Below are positions 33,001-42,152 of a DNA stretch of 64,000 nt, in pieces. The position numbers were made by a program, and so were the translations under genes. The notes below the pieces were generated by a model. It was given only the letters and a program-made list of their open reading frames with translations, did not search any database and was not told the origin of the DNA. Position 1 is the stretch's first letter. Every line of letters begins with the position of its first letter. Source of the DNA: an uncultured Bacteroidota bacterium (GTDB lineage: Bacteria > Bacteroidota > Bacteroidia > Chitinophagales > Chitinophagaceae); assembly GCA_903887005.1 (NCBI GenBank), contig CAISOH010000351.1, forward strand, positions 1 through 64,000. The letters are read 5' to 3'.

Positions 33001-33996
33001 GTTGCGCGGGACAGAAACATGAGGGTGTTTCAGGAAAGGGGAACAGGCGTTGTGGGTGTGTATGCTAAATTCATAAAAAATAACGCTGGAGAAACGCAGT
33101 TGATTGTTACTGACACCATTATCACTCCAAACAACATACAATACTACGATGGAGAGTTTGGCCTGGGTAATCAGCCGGACGGGCTTTTTTCAGACGGGCT
33201 GGTTGATTATTTTACCGACCCGGTGAAAGGGTATATCATAAGGGTATCTCAAGCGGGCATGGATGCTATAAGCATTGAAGCTAAAATTCAATCGTTCATA
33301 GGCCCACTGGCCACTCAATATTTAAACAATATCCCTGGGTATTACGGCGGCTATGCGAAGTTTTTAGGATGCGTATTTTACAAGCAGGATAAAGATAAAG
33401 AGGCCCTGTTTGTGTTTCAGAGCGGCACCGGCCTGCAAGGTGATACCGTTGTATGGGATGAAAAGCAGAACGCATTTACCGGGTTCAGGGATTGGCAGCC
33501 AGACCAACTGGAGTGCGGGGAAAATGTACTGTACATGTGGCAAAACGGAGTTTTATACAGCCAAAATAACGCCAACCAGTACAACACGTTCTTTTCTCAA
33601 TATGGAGTAATTGAGCAGTATGGTAAAATTACCCAGTATGGTATCATTTATCCATCTTTTATAGATGCCATATTCAATCCTCAACCCAATGCTAAGAAAG
33701 AATTTTTGGCCATAAGCTATAATTCTCCGTACGGTAATATTTGGATTTCTCCAGATTCCCCGAACATAAACACTGAATTAGGCAATGAAAGCACACTGCT
33801 TGCTGAGGATTACGATTACTGTGAAGGGATGTACAGCGCAGCCTTTTGGCGGGATGTAAATAGCCCAGGGGGGCTGATTGAAGGCGATTTTATGAAAGGG
33901 ATATGGATGGAATTTATTGCCCAAAACACATCTTCTGACTTGACTTATATATTTGGCTTATATTTGAATTATATATTCTCGCCAAGAAATGGGTAA
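30001..33996 (+). CDS. Large tail hub / stabilisation protein
   Basis: This 1331-residue beta-rich protein is the largest in the window. The N-terminus (IPFSGALNLDDPAQNVQNG, then RNVSWYGPNGNKRPQNLKG) and the repeated pattern IGRKYDPVYYRMFWMNYNS-NGNHGIYIL resemble the large P22 gp10-like stabilisation proteins of Bacteroidota podoviruses, which build a propeller-like tail hub below the adaptor. Its C-terminal 400 residues contain aromatic repeats (QYGVIEQYGKITQYG). It follows the adaptor and precedes the ejection proteins, as expected. No enzymatic motif is seen. Exact homology should be tested. Confidence 0.6.
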   Translation: MPIEQIPFSGALNLDDPAQNVQNGFLRRWTRNVSWYGPNGNKRPQNLKGTINLFSAYGFSLPAGNNICIGRKYDPVYYRMFWMNYNSNGNHGIYILNTTAGTIQTLIQVGVNTQGDVLGFNPYDTISSIDIIYGDPADGDILIYTDSLYRLTNVNINLYLAGTYNPIKRNYLDVAKQPPPFPVKCVYENANGLVTNNMRNALFQFRVRHRFDSLQKCVYSTISECPLPYDAGDLLIDQDPTKNGRIAAYLPTGDADVQAIEIWMQQTADGITSNWVLVDTLDKTALSIPNNDLYRYLFYNDSIYPSADPALVILDQTYVPRKNQASTLLNGNTIGVANITEGYDPISMPLMSAQVNAITADKMTYNGFLFFAYQNPDTGYVTIYLTGTGTNDGSDNPSTINLMNGATLKVLAQDAAQNSIGFNVVASSITISTVLGQLATAAGGQGWTVVSTGTNTLVIRKTGAVLNSTYYTTSYTIYVAYPNYIDQYVFLPNCNYDFGILYRDSVGRQVGSVLTVPGWALKTPQFNGVDFYLAQMQFIIAHRPPIDATNYQIVRTQQLSYSKLLNWVCRQAYSQITNQIQYCYVDVSNIYDYNQQIQSTSSVSPEGVVSYNFAPGDRIRFMVRYGAGGGSHLLFGNYDYQILSLDINPYINGEAKTGSFVKFYYPTADIDANFAFDGTADFQHYYIYLYNTKQHQTSIVNGTVNQNTYFEFGKAFAIGNEGTDQAYHMGNLTTQKADLSQSAQILINDGDNFFRFRNVPVGIVYNIPTTGDTHDTGGATLDVNLDPTTITQANYKLSATTVTGTISLGPTFYPTFSDVNPNVENISSSDISVRVKAIVPVSANANEPQDEFTLYAKVCLVGGTVANLPVLIPKKSNMTPMTQFLYEFDVVVNMPAGSKMWFISWFKGNVSIGGFNLYLSVLDNINIAIVEPSFSDVYAINTTSNGRPAIVDPNSKEQVFPAKFRFSQPDQQGTNLNGMNIFYPNDMDEFDRSKGGVMMMVARDRNMRVFQERGTGVVGVYAKFIKNNAGETQLIVTDTIITPNNIQYYDGEFGLGNQPDGLFSDGLVDYFTDPVKGYIIRVSQAGMDAISIEAKIQSFIGPLATQYLNNIPGYYGGYAKFLGCVFYKQDKDKEALFVFQSGTGLQGDTVVWDEKQNAFTGFRDWQPDQLECGENVLYMWQNGVLYSQNNANQYNTFFSQYGVIEQYGKITQYGIIYPSFIDAIFNPQPNAKKEFLAISYNSPYGNIWISPDSPNINTELGNESTLLAEDYDYCEGMYSAAFWRDVNSPGGLIEGDFMKGIWMEFIAQNTSSDLTYIFGLYLNYIFSPRNG

Positions 33997-34465
33997 TCAG
34001 AACACAATAGATGCAATAAATAAGCTTGAAGAAGCTATGTACGCGGCTTGTCCTCCCGGCGATTTTCCCCTAACCCATATCTTTACCCCTGGCCTTTACA
34101 CACGAGAAATTTTTATGCCAAAGGGTTCTTTGATAACTTCAAAAACCCATAATACCACTCATCCTTTTTTCATTCTGCAAGGTTCTGCCGAAGTTTGGAC
34201 AGAGGAGGGGGGAGTGCAGATTTTAGAAGCGCCGTACAGGGGAATTACAACACCGGGTACAACAAGAGTGCTTTTAATACTGGAAGATTGTATTTGGATA
34301 ACCACTCACCCAATAGCAAGCATTACTGGCGAAGAAAATAATTTAAGCGAAGAAGATAAATTGAAGGTGGTGCAGGGCATCGAGGATATTATTATTGAAA
34401 AGCGCACAAATCCTTTATTATATAAAAAAGAGGAGGAATTATGTCATGGGTATCAGCAGGAATAG
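33989..34465 (+). CDS. Cupin-like protein
   Basis: This 158-residue protein has a cupin-type barrel pattern: FTPGLYTREIFMPKGSLITS, then HNTTHPFFILQGSAEVWTEEGG and a THP near strand 2, followed by TTPGTTRVLLILEDC. Histidines at the usual metal positions (HNTTH) are present, although the full cupin motif is not complete. It overlaps the hub gene by 8 bp and the next gene by 25 bp. Similar cupins are common in Bacteroidota phage tail regions; role unknown. Confidence 0.65.
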   Translation: MGNQNTIDAINKLEEAMYAACPPGDFPLTHIFTPGLYTREIFMPKGSLITSKTHNTTHPFFILQGSAEVWTEEGGVQILEAPYRGITTPGTTRVLLILEDCIWITTHPIASITGEENNLSEEDKLKVVQGIEDIIIEKRTNPLLYKKEEELCHGYQQE

Positions 34466-35130
34466 CAGGCGGCACCGCTTTAATTAGCCTGGTAAGTTCT
34501 GTTTCGCAGAAAGCCAAAGCTAAAAAACTGGAGGAGCAAAATAAACGGCCCACTGAGCTTGTGCCGCAGGGGGCAATGGATGCGCTGCAATTAACAAAGC
34601 AGTTATCCACCGAAGGGCTGCCTTCTGCCTCTAAAATAGCAGCAGAAAAGCAAATAGAAACAGCAGCAGCCACAGCAAGAGCTTCCGCTACCGACCAGCG
34701 CTCAGGAGCGGAAGCTCTTGGGGCAATACAAGCTGGCACAAATGCAGCCAATGAAAATCTGGTAGTGCAGGATGCAAATGTAAGGCAGGCCAAGCAGCAG
34801 GCTGTTGTAAACGAAGAAAACGTTATAGGCCAGTGGCAGGATAAAGTTTGGGATTGGAACAGCAAGGCGAAGTATGAAGAAAATGCTACTGCCATTAATG
34901 CGCTAAAAACTGCTTCTCAGGAAAATTTAAACACGGCCTTAAACCAGGATGGAAGTGGCGTTGCTTCTGCCAAAGAGTCGGGGGCATTTAAGGGGTTAGA
35001 TATTTCTAAAGACCCCACCATTGTAAATGCAGATGGATTTACCAAAGGAATACCAGATAGTTATACTTCGTACTTGCAAAGGTTGCAGCAAATCAGAAGC
35101 ATGACCGGTTCATTTCAACCACAATTTTAA
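34441..35130 (+). CDS. Internal virion protein (ejection protein 1)
   Basis: This 229-residue protein starts with a short hydrophobic segment (VSAGIAGGTALISLVSSV) and continues as an alanine-, glutamine- and lysine-rich helix (KAKAKKLEEQNKRPTE; AAEKQIETAAATARASA). This is the style of P22 gp7/gp20- or T7 gp14-like ejection proteins, which leave the capsid and help DNA cross the envelope. A strong Shine-Dalgarno-like GAGGAGG precedes the ATG, unusual in this genome. The start lies inside the cupin gene. Confidence 0.6.
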   Translation: MSWVSAGIAGGTALISLVSSVSQKAKAKKLEEQNKRPTELVPQGAMDALQLTKQLSTEGLPSASKIAAEKQIETAAATARASATDQRSGAEALGAIQAGTNAANENLVVQDANVRQAKQQAVVNEENVIGQWQDKVWDWNSKAKYEENATAINALKTASQENLNTALNQDGSGVASAKESGAFKGLDISKDPTIVNADGFTKGIPDSYTSYLQRLQQIRSMTGSFQPQF

Positions 35131-35132
35131 AA

Positions 35133-36668
35133 ATGGCAAACGGAGCGAATATAAGTCAAGGCGCAGGGCAGGGCGAAGCAGGCGTATTCCATTGGGAAGG
35201 CGTTAATAATACACTTGCCCAAATACACCAGCGCGATATTACCAACCAGCAAAGAATACAGGCACAGCACAGTAAACTGGAAATGCAGATGAGTGATGCG
35301 GCTCGTAAAATGAGAGCAGCAGATATGCCAGAGTTTTTTCATAATATGAAGGAATTTCAGTATGCTGGATTGATGCTACAAAATGAAAAGGTAAAAAAAG
35401 ACCCTAATGAACGGGCAAAATGGGAAGAAGCGCAAAACAATGCTTATTACAATAACTTATCTCTTGCAGAGCAAAGTAAAAAAGCCGATGATTTTAAAGT
35501 TGAAATAACAAAAGGCGCATTGAATAAGCCTGGTATGTTTCAGGATGCAGATATGCTGCAAAGAACTTTTTCGATGTACGATAAGTTAACAATTGGCCAG
35601 TTGCAAAAAACAGGGATGAATACCCCTTATGCTTTTTTACATAAGGCTGATACTTATTCTGAAAAAGAAAGCCTGCCCGATGTTATTTTAGGTAAACCAA
35701 AGACTGTTGTAAACGAAGACCCCGTTTATGACCAAAAAGGCAAACTTGTTGGATGGAACCAGCGCCAGCAGCAGATGTACGAACGGCCGATAGGGCTTAT
35801 GGCAAAGGAAGCGGCCAATTCGCTCGGCAACTGGAACTATGCCAAGGATGCTCAAAAAGACTTTGAAAGCACTCCGGCTCAAGCACGGCAGGCACAGATT
35901 GCTGCCGCGCAAAAGATTGTTGATGGCGACCCCAAAAGCGGAGGCTATAAATTAAATGACGACTATACGGGCCTGTATATCGCCAAGTGGATTACCCAGG
36001 GAACGGATGTAAAGGATGTAGGCAGCAAAGGGTTTAAGGTAAATCCATTGTTTTTGGAGGAAAAGAAATTTGAGCAGGCTAAGGAACTCAAGAAAATAGG
36101 GTACGACTACGGAATGTCGTTGGCTAAATACAGAAGTGATTTAACCGCGCAGCGTAGTGCCAATAAGGATAAATCTTCGGTGAATGTAGCAGAAAGCTTT
36201 TTTAAAGCGATGCAGGCCGATGCTTATAATAACCCGCGCCAGTACAAGTATGCAGACGGTCATACCGAAATGCAGTACAAGGTGATGGTTGACCCCAAGA
36301 CAAAAAAGATATTTGAAACCAGGGACCCTGTTACGGGCAAGCTTATACAGCCTGACGAAATACACTTTAAGCAAAACGGGGATGTGGTGCCAATTTTCTT
36401 TAAAAGGTCAAAACAAAAAGACGGGGCCATCGGATTAAATCAAAATGCTCACAATATTGAAATTGACGAACAATTGTCTCAGCCAACAAAGAAAGAGCAG
36501 TTTTTGATACGCTTAAGCCAGTCTTTTCTTTCAGGGAAGGCCGAAACGCAGGATGTAGAAAACGATATTAAAGTTGGGGAATCGGACGGAGAAAGCTCAT
36601 CTATAAGCTTACCAATAAACGCCTTAGCAGGTTTAATGAGGCTTGTTAATAAAACAGACGAAACGTAA
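35133..36668 (+). CDS. Internal virion protein (ejection protein 2)
   Basis: This 511-residue helical protein begins MANGANISQGAGQGEAG and has long coiled regions rich in Q, K and A. It follows ejection protein 1 by 2 bp and its last base overlaps the next gene's ATG. No enzymatic motif is seen. Size, helix content and location support an ejected internal protein. No sequence family is claimed. Confidence 0.55.
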   Translation: MANGANISQGAGQGEAGVFHWEGVNNTLAQIHQRDITNQQRIQAQHSKLEMQMSDAARKMRAADMPEFFHNMKEFQYAGLMLQNEKVKKDPNERAKWEEAQNNAYYNNLSLAEQSKKADDFKVEITKGALNKPGMFQDADMLQRTFSMYDKLTIGQLQKTGMNTPYAFLHKADTYSEKESLPDVILGKPKTVVNEDPVYDQKGKLVGWNQRQQQMYERPIGLMAKEAANSLGNWNYAKDAQKDFESTPAQARQAQIAAAQKIVDGDPKSGGYKLNDDYTGLYIAKWITQGTDVKDVGSKGFKVNPLFLEEKKFEQAKELKKIGYDYGMSLAKYRSDLTAQRSANKDKSSVNVAESFFKAMQADAYNNPRQYKYADGHTEMQYKVMVDPKTKKIFETRDPVTGKLIQPDEIHFKQNGDVVPIFFKRSKQKDGAIGLNQNAHNIEIDEQLSQPTKKEQFLIRLSQSFLSGKAETQDVENDIKVGESDGESSSISLPINALAGLMRLVNKTDET

Positions 36669-39600
36669 TGCCAGATCAAAATACCATACCGGAAAATTAT
36701 TCAGAATACTTACAGGCTACCAAGCCTGTTCCTGTTTCGGGCATACCCAACGAAAAGGCTTACGCAGCACCGGTTATCCCATGGAAAGAAGCCGAACAGT
36801 ATACGCTAAAGGCCACTGATAATATAGGCAAGGGCTATACGCAAGAAACCAAGGTGCCAGCAGAGCAAAGAGTAGCCGGGCAGGCGGTGGACCTTAATGC
36901 CAATGCTATTATCCACATGATTAACATGCCTGACCTGGTAAGCGAAAAACTGCCAGAGTTAAACGTTAAGGTGGCCACTTCCCCAATAGGCATGCGTACA
37001 GAGGCCGGAGAGCTGGAAACGATAGGGAAAGGGATTGATGTTACAATACAGCCCCCAAAGCAGTTAATGGAAGATATTGCTGCCAGGGAAAAAGAAGATC
37101 AGGCTTCCGGTATAAAGAAATGGAGTGATATTGTAGGAAAGACAGTAATGACCGGTACGTTAATACAAGTTGACGATGCCTTTAAAAGAGATAACCTGGC
37201 TTATTACAATAAGCTTAAAAAAGAAAACCCCACCTGGACTGGAGAGCAGATGGTGATGGATATTGGCAGCAAAGGACAGGCGATGCCAATGGCACGTAAT
37301 CCTTCTGCCTGGTTTAAGAAAAACAGCGTACCAGATGCCCTGCCCGGCGTAACGGTAACTACCGGTAGCGTGAAGCCGAAGGACGAGGATATGACGAAGT
37401 GGATAGAGAAGGTTACAGCTGTTAGTGATGAAGACAAGGCCCTTATGTCAAAATTCGGGACAATGCCTGCCGGAGAAAGAATGAAGGCCTTCTTACAACC
37501 TGAAATGAAGTTCCCTTCCTACAAACCATTGGCCAGCTTTGTATACAGCCATCCCGAAATGATGGATGCGCTTAATAAACGCTTACTGGATGCTCCCCCG
37601 GAGGAACTTGCAAGGGAAGGTGGCCGGTTGAATATTCTACAAAAAGCAATAAACGACACCTATTTTTCAGACCAAAAAGATGTACCACCAGCGGTTTACG
37701 ATGCGCTGCAGTCATACAATTACTATACAGCGTTTAAGCAAAAGTTTGAAAACGAGCAAAGCGACATTTCTGCCAAAATGAAACTTGTTGGAGAAAATGC
37801 AATGGGCAAGGACTCTCCTGAACTAAACGAGTTAATGGCTTTATCGGCCAGAAAGTTGAGCGATCCTGCAAGTATTACTGATAACGATAAAAAGAGGTAT
37901 GGAGAATTGCTTTTGAACGTTACCAATAATGTAATGGAAAAAGGAAAGGGCACTCTCCCTGAATTATGGAAAGCTTATTTAATCAATCAGCAAGGATTTA
38001 TTGCTGCCAGTAAAAAAGTAACAGAAGACCTGCAACCACTGGCTACAGATGAAGGGCAGAAGGGATTGGCGCTTTACCTTAAAAGAAAAAAAGGGGATGA
38101 ATTATTAGGCCAGTCCGGAGGATTGTTCCCGCTGTTAAAAGATGCGGAAAAAAAGCAGATTGAAAGAACGAAGCAGGGCGACCCCTTTAGCATACCGCGT
38201 TCGCTGCTGGCCGGAGCCACGGAGGGTATTGAGACAGCTTATTTAGGTGCTTCGATATTAGCTACCAGGTCCAGCGCAGGCCGGTACAAAAACGCAATGC
38301 TCGTAACAAACGGTGGCCACGCAGAAGAATTGGGATGGACGGCTACTCCTGAAATGCCTTACGGAGCAAAGCGCTGGTATGACGAAGCGGCCAACATGAT
38401 AGGAAATATAGCGCCGGGCATAGCTTTAGGGCAATTTGGTAAAGCGCCTGAACTTGCCTATTTCATGTTGGGAACCTACCAGAACTCTTATATAGAGGCC
38501 AGAGACAACGGGATGAATGAATTGCAGGCACAAATGATTGGCGGCCTTAAAGGCGGGTTAATGGGCCTTATAATGCACTACGGGGTACTTCCTTCCGAAC
38601 TGGCGAAGTCTGGCATAGAAAAACTGACCACCGAAGAATTACTTAAAACAGGATTTGCCAAACAGGGTATGTATGACCTGGTAATGAATAAAGTTCTAAA
38701 ACTAATACCCGGTAAGGAGGATTTAAAAAACATTGTAACATTTCAATTGCAAAATCTCTTAACCGAGGTTTCTGATTACGGAATAAATAAAGGAGTTAAT
38801 GCCGCCACAGGAAAGGCCCTGCCTACAAACCAGTTTGATAACGTAGGTCATGAGGCTATTATGAATGCAGTTGTTGGGTACGCTTTAGGAGCCACGGCAA
38901 GGATGCTGCCCGAGGCCAGGGGAGCGCGGATGGAAATATTGAAGCAATTCAATGACGACCCAGCAACCATGACGGCTAATTTAGAGCAAAGCAAAAGGAA
39001 TGCGCTGGCTGCCGGTGATTTTAAAACGCTTGCTGCTTTAAATAAAGCAACTGATTTTTTGGCAAGCTCATGGGCAAAAGAAAGCAAGCTGCCAACCAGT
39101 TTGGATAAGGCACAGAGAACTGCAGCACTGTCTGTAATGGACGAAATAAAGGAACTGGAGAATAAAAAGTCAAATACTGACCCCGTTTTTCACGACCAAT
39201 ACGATACAAAAATCAATGACCTTAAAAAAGAGTTAGGAGAAATTGTAGGTGATAAGAATAAAGCAGTCAAAATTATTGAGAAAGAGACTAAGCCAGTACA
39301 GCAGGCATTGGAAGAACAGGTGTTTAAACAACCGGAGGCGGTTCCGGTAGAAGAAGCGAAACCGGCAGAACCGGATGGACAGGCAAAGATGCCCAAGGAG
39401 GAGTTTCAGGCACAGGCCCTGGACCTTATTGAAAAAGCAAAGGATAGTGATACCGATTGGCGGCCAACCATAGACATGAGCCAAAAGGACAGGGAGCAAG
39501 CCATAGCGGATATAAAAGCCGGTAAGAAAACCAAGCGGGCAGAGAAGTTACAGGCAGCTATTGATGAAATGTATGATAAAGGCGTAGTAAGCGTAAACAG

Positions 39601-39961
39601 AGGCCGTGGTGCGCATGCAGAGGCTTATGATATACCTTTCAAGGATTGGTTTAGCGAACGTACGCCAGAAGAAACTCAAAGCGATTTTTCACAATTAACA
39701 CCGGAGCAGCAAAAAGTAGCTGAGCAAGATTATGAAACAGAACAGCAACTCACAGACGAGTACTGGAAACAACACAAAGAAACTAACGGATTTGCAGAAG
39801 AAAAACCTGGTGTTAAAACTGAGCAAGATGCACGAGCCGCCGAAAAAGATGCCAAAAAGCAATCCATAGACGAGGAGATGAAAGCTGCTCCCGAGGAAGA
39901 AAAACCATACCATGAGCAGCGCAAAGAGCTTGTGGACAAATACGGGATGGACAGTGATTAG
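36668..39961 (+). CDS. Large internal virion protein (ejection protein 3), with possible 3' continuation through TAG
   Basis: This 1097-residue protein has a mostly helical, charged body and a hydrophobic middle (SLLAGATEGIETAYLGASIL; MIGNIAPGIALGQFG; GGLMGLIMHYGVLPSELA) that could cross a membrane during ejection. Residues 870-960 are K/E-rich. The frame stops at TAG (39959-39961), but 34 more codons continue in the same frame to TAA at 40064-40066, which overlaps the ATG of the next gene. The extension is K-rich and looks coding. See the finding on this stop. Confidence 0.6.
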   Translation: MPDQNTIPENYSEYLQATKPVPVSGIPNEKAYAAPVIPWKEAEQYTLKATDNIGKGYTQETKVPAEQRVAGQAVDLNANAIIHMINMPDLVSEKLPELNVKVATSPIGMRTEAGELETIGKGIDVTIQPPKQLMEDIAAREKEDQASGIKKWSDIVGKTVMTGTLIQVDDAFKRDNLAYYNKLKKENPTWTGEQMVMDIGSKGQAMPMARNPSAWFKKNSVPDALPGVTVTTGSVKPKDEDMTKWIEKVTAVSDEDKALMSKFGTMPAGERMKAFLQPEMKFPSYKPLASFVYSHPEMMDALNKRLLDAPPEELAREGGRLNILQKAINDTYFSDQKDVPPAVYDALQSYNYYTAFKQKFENEQSDISAKMKLVGENAMGKDSPELNELMALSARKLSDPASITDNDKKRYGELLLNVTNNVMEKGKGTLPELWKAYLINQQGFIAASKKVTEDLQPLATDEGQKGLALYLKRKKGDELLGQSGGLFPLLKDAEKKQIERTKQGDPFSIPRSLLAGATEGIETAYLGASILATRSSAGRYKNAMLVTNGGHAEELGWTATPEMPYGAKRWYDEAANMIGNIAPGIALGQFGKAPELAYFMLGTYQNSYIEARDNGMNELQAQMIGGLKGGLMGLIMHYGVLPSELAKSGIEKLTTEELLKTGFAKQGMYDLVMNKVLKLIPGKEDLKNIVTFQLQNLLTEVSDYGINKGVNAATGKALPTNQFDNVGHEAIMNAVVGYALGATARMLPEARGARMEILKQFNDDPATMTANLEQSKRNALAAGDFKTLAALNKATDFLASSWAKESKLPTSLDKAQRTAALSVMDEIKELENKKSNTDPVFHDQYDTKINDLKKELGEIVGDKNKAVKIIEKETKPVQQALEEQVFKQPEAVPVEEAKPAEPDGQAKMPKEEFQAQALDLIEKAKDSDTDWRPTIDMSQKDREQAIADIKAGKKTKRAEKLQAAIDEMYDKGVVSVNRGRGAHAEAYDIPFKDWFSERTPEETQSDFSQLTPEQQKVAEQDYETEQQLTDEYWKQHKETNGFAEEKPGVKTEQDARAAEKDAKKQSIDEEMKAAPEEEKPYHEQRKELVDKYGMDSD

Positions 39962-40065
39962 GTTATTAAAAAATTGAAGGACGAAGGCCGCCTTGAAGTA
40001 AAATGCCCTCCTGCTGCAAAAAAGAGAATACCTTTAGGGCAGAGAGTTAAAAACCTATTCAAATA

Positions 40066-40482
40066 ATGGGAAAGCTTGATGAAATATTGGCCATGTCAAA
40101 AGCAGCAAACAGCGCTGATGACGCAAATTATGCAGCGTGGGGGGATGAGGCTAAAATGGCCAAAAGCCAGGGATGGTACAAAGAGGTTGACTTTAACGGG
40201 GAGATGCATTATAAATCTAATTACGATGCAGCCTTTAATAAGGTTGTTGTTCCAGGCCAGGACAAGTTAGGGTACATAGCCGTGATTGGCCGGAAGAACA
40301 ATAAAATGGATGTGGTAATAAAAGATGCGGGCGGGAACTTTGTACAGAAAATTTTGGACGGAGTAACCCCAACAGATGTGCAGAATTACACAAAGAAACT
40401 GGTAGGTAGCCGGGATGCAAGCATACGCGAAGGGAAGAACCCCGACAAGATGGATGCCAAGGGCGGTTACACTGCTTTATAA
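40066..40482 (+). CDS. Hypothetical protein in the ejection-protein unit
   Basis: This 138-residue protein starts at an ATG overlapping the TAA that ends the extended frame of the previous gene. Its N-terminus (MGKLDEILAMSKAANSAD) is helical and the rest mixed. It may be an ejected partner. No family is recognised. Confidence 0.55.
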   Translation: MGKLDEILAMSKAANSADDANYAAWGDEAKMAKSQGWYKEVDFNGEMHYKSNYDAAFNKVVVPGQDKLGYIAVIGRKNNKMDVVIKDAGGNFVQKILDGVTPTDVQNYTKKLVGSRDASIREGKNPDKMDAKGGYTAL

Positions 40483-40491
40483 AAATTGAGC

Positions 40492-40878
40492 ATGGAAATC
40501 CACATAAAAACTATACCTCATTCAGATCAGCGCTACCCGACATGCGGAGATTATTGGTACGATGATTTAGGCGTTTTACAGGTAAGGGTAAGTGATATGG
40601 GAAACAAGATGTACGAAACCATGGTTGCCGTACATGAGGTGATAGAGGAAGCCCTTGCAAGCCACAGGGGCCTTACGGAACCGGAGATAATGGCTTTTGA
40701 CCAGTATTATGAAATGAGAAGGGCACAAGGGCTGGTGCCGGAAGACAGCGAACCGGGTTTTGACAACAATGCGCCTTATCTTCGGGAGCATACGCTTTCA
40801 TCCGCAGTCGAAATGATGATGTGTGCGCATGCAGGATTGAGTTGGAATGATTACGACAGAACCGTTATGAACTTATAA
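40492..40878 (+). CDS. Phage protein with HEVIE motif, zincin-like candidate
   Basis: The start is the ATG at 40492, two codons inside a longer frame that begins with TTG. The 128 residues include VAVHEVIEEALASHRGL, a HExxE motif like those of small metal-dependent peptidase-like phage proteins, and later LREHTLSSAVEMMMCA with another histidine. This family is common in phages; activity is unproven. It is 2 bp before the ATP-grasp gene. Confidence 0.55.
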   Translation: MEIHIKTIPHSDQRYPTCGDYWYDDLGVLQVRVSDMGNKMYETMVAVHEVIEEALASHRGLTEPEIMAFDQYYEMRRAQGLVPEDSEPGFDNNAPYLREHTLSSAVEMMMCAHAGLSWNDYDRTVMNL

Positions 40879-40880
40879 TT

Positions 40881-42152
40881 ATGCTAAAACCATTAAAAGA
40901 TACTATTGTTTGCACAAGCGATTATGGCAGCTTCCTTGAAGTTGCCATTCGCCTTTCAAGGGATGTGAAGAAAGTTTATTTCTGCAATCCTTCCTGGCAG
41001 CACTCTTATCCCCGCTGGAATGAGTACATGGTGGGTAGTGGTATAGAAGGCGTGGAGCGCATAGATACTATTTGGCCGGTGTTTGATGAAATTGACTGGT
41101 TTGTTTTCCCTGACTTATTTCAGGGAGAATTTCAGGACTGGTTAAGGAGTAAGGGAAAGGCCGTATTTGGTGCGGGCAGCGGTGAAGACCTTGAACTGTA
41201 CAGGGATGAATTTTACGATGTAATGGAGCAAAGCGGCATTGATGTTCCTGAAAGGCAGGTGGTGGTAGGGTTAGACAAGCTTCGGGCAAAGCTGGAGAAA
41301 ACCAAAGATGTTTACATAAAAACAAACATTGTCCGGGGCAACCTTGAAACCTTTCATTGGGATGAAATGAAATTAAGCAAGCCTATTTTGGACGAACTGG
41401 AACACAGTTTAGGGATATTTAAAAACGAGCAAACGTTTATCATAAATACTCCTATTCACGATTCGGTTGAATATGGGGGAGATTTCTTTTGCATCAATGA
41501 CCGGTTTGCAGACCGGGCCACAGTGGGTATAGAAATAAAGGATGCCTGTTATGCCGCAAAGATGATTTCGCTGGGCGACATGCCTGCTGGCTTGAGAAAA
41601 ATAAACAAGGCCCTTTCGCCAATATTTGGCATGCACGGATATAAAGGCTGTTATTCAAATGAAGTGAGGGTAACTAAGGATAAAAAGAACTACTTTTTGG
41701 ATATGACGGCCAGGTGCGGGCAGCCACCGACTTCGCTTCAAACGGAGCTTATTACCAATTACTCACAAGTTTTATACGAAATAGCCAACGGCCTGGTGCC
41801 GGAGATTGAAACCAAGGATGGGAATTTCGGGGTGCAGGTAATAATGAAAAGCGAGTGGGCGGCAGAAGAACCGCAGCCAATTTATTTCCCTAAAAAATAT
41901 GCCCGCTTTGTGAAGATTAAGAACCTGGTTGTGCAGGACGGGGTGCATTATTATATACCCACCAATAATATTCCGATGAAAGAGATAGGGGCGGTATCGG
42001 CAGTTGGCAAGACACTGGAGGAGGCAATTAATCTTTGCAAAGAAATTTGTGAAGAAGTAAAGGGGTTTTGCATCAAACTGGATTGTTCTGCACTGGATGA
42101 AGCGATGGACGAAGTGAATAAATTAAAAGAGTTCGGTATAAATCTTTTCTAA
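40881..42152 (+). CDS. ATP-grasp-like enzyme
   Basis: This 423-residue protein resembles carboxylate-amine ligases of the ATP-grasp group. The N-terminal domain has ICTSDYG-type and CNPSWQHSYPR segments. The central domain has FGAGSGEDLELYRDEFY, then VPERQVVVGLDKLRAKL and VYIKTNIVRGN, as in PurD-like proteins, where a lysine contacts ATP. The C-terminal part has SNEVRVTKDKKNYFLDMTARCG, like the metal-binding E...N/D motif. The product would join an acid to an amine using ATP. It overlaps the next gene by 1 bp. The substrate is unknown, and so is the reason for its place among ejection genes. Confidence 0.65.
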   Translation: MLKPLKDTIVCTSDYGSFLEVAIRLSRDVKKVYFCNPSWQHSYPRWNEYMVGSGIEGVERIDTIWPVFDEIDWFVFPDLFQGEFQDWLRSKGKAVFGAGSGEDLELYRDEFYDVMEQSGIDVPERQVVVGLDKLRAKLEKTKDVYIKTNIVRGNLETFHWDEMKLSKPILDELEHSLGIFKNEQTFIINTPIHDSVEYGGDFFCINDRFADRATVGIEIKDACYAAKMISLGDMPAGLRKINKALSPIFGMHGYKGCYSNEVRVTKDKKNYFLDMTARCGQPPTSLQTELITNYSQVLYEIANGLVPEIETKDGNFGVQVIMKSEWAAEEPQPIYFPKKYARFVKIKNLVVQDGVHYYIPTNNIPMKEIGAVSAVGKTLEEAINLCKEICEEVKGFCIKLDCSALDEAMDEVNKLKEFGINLF

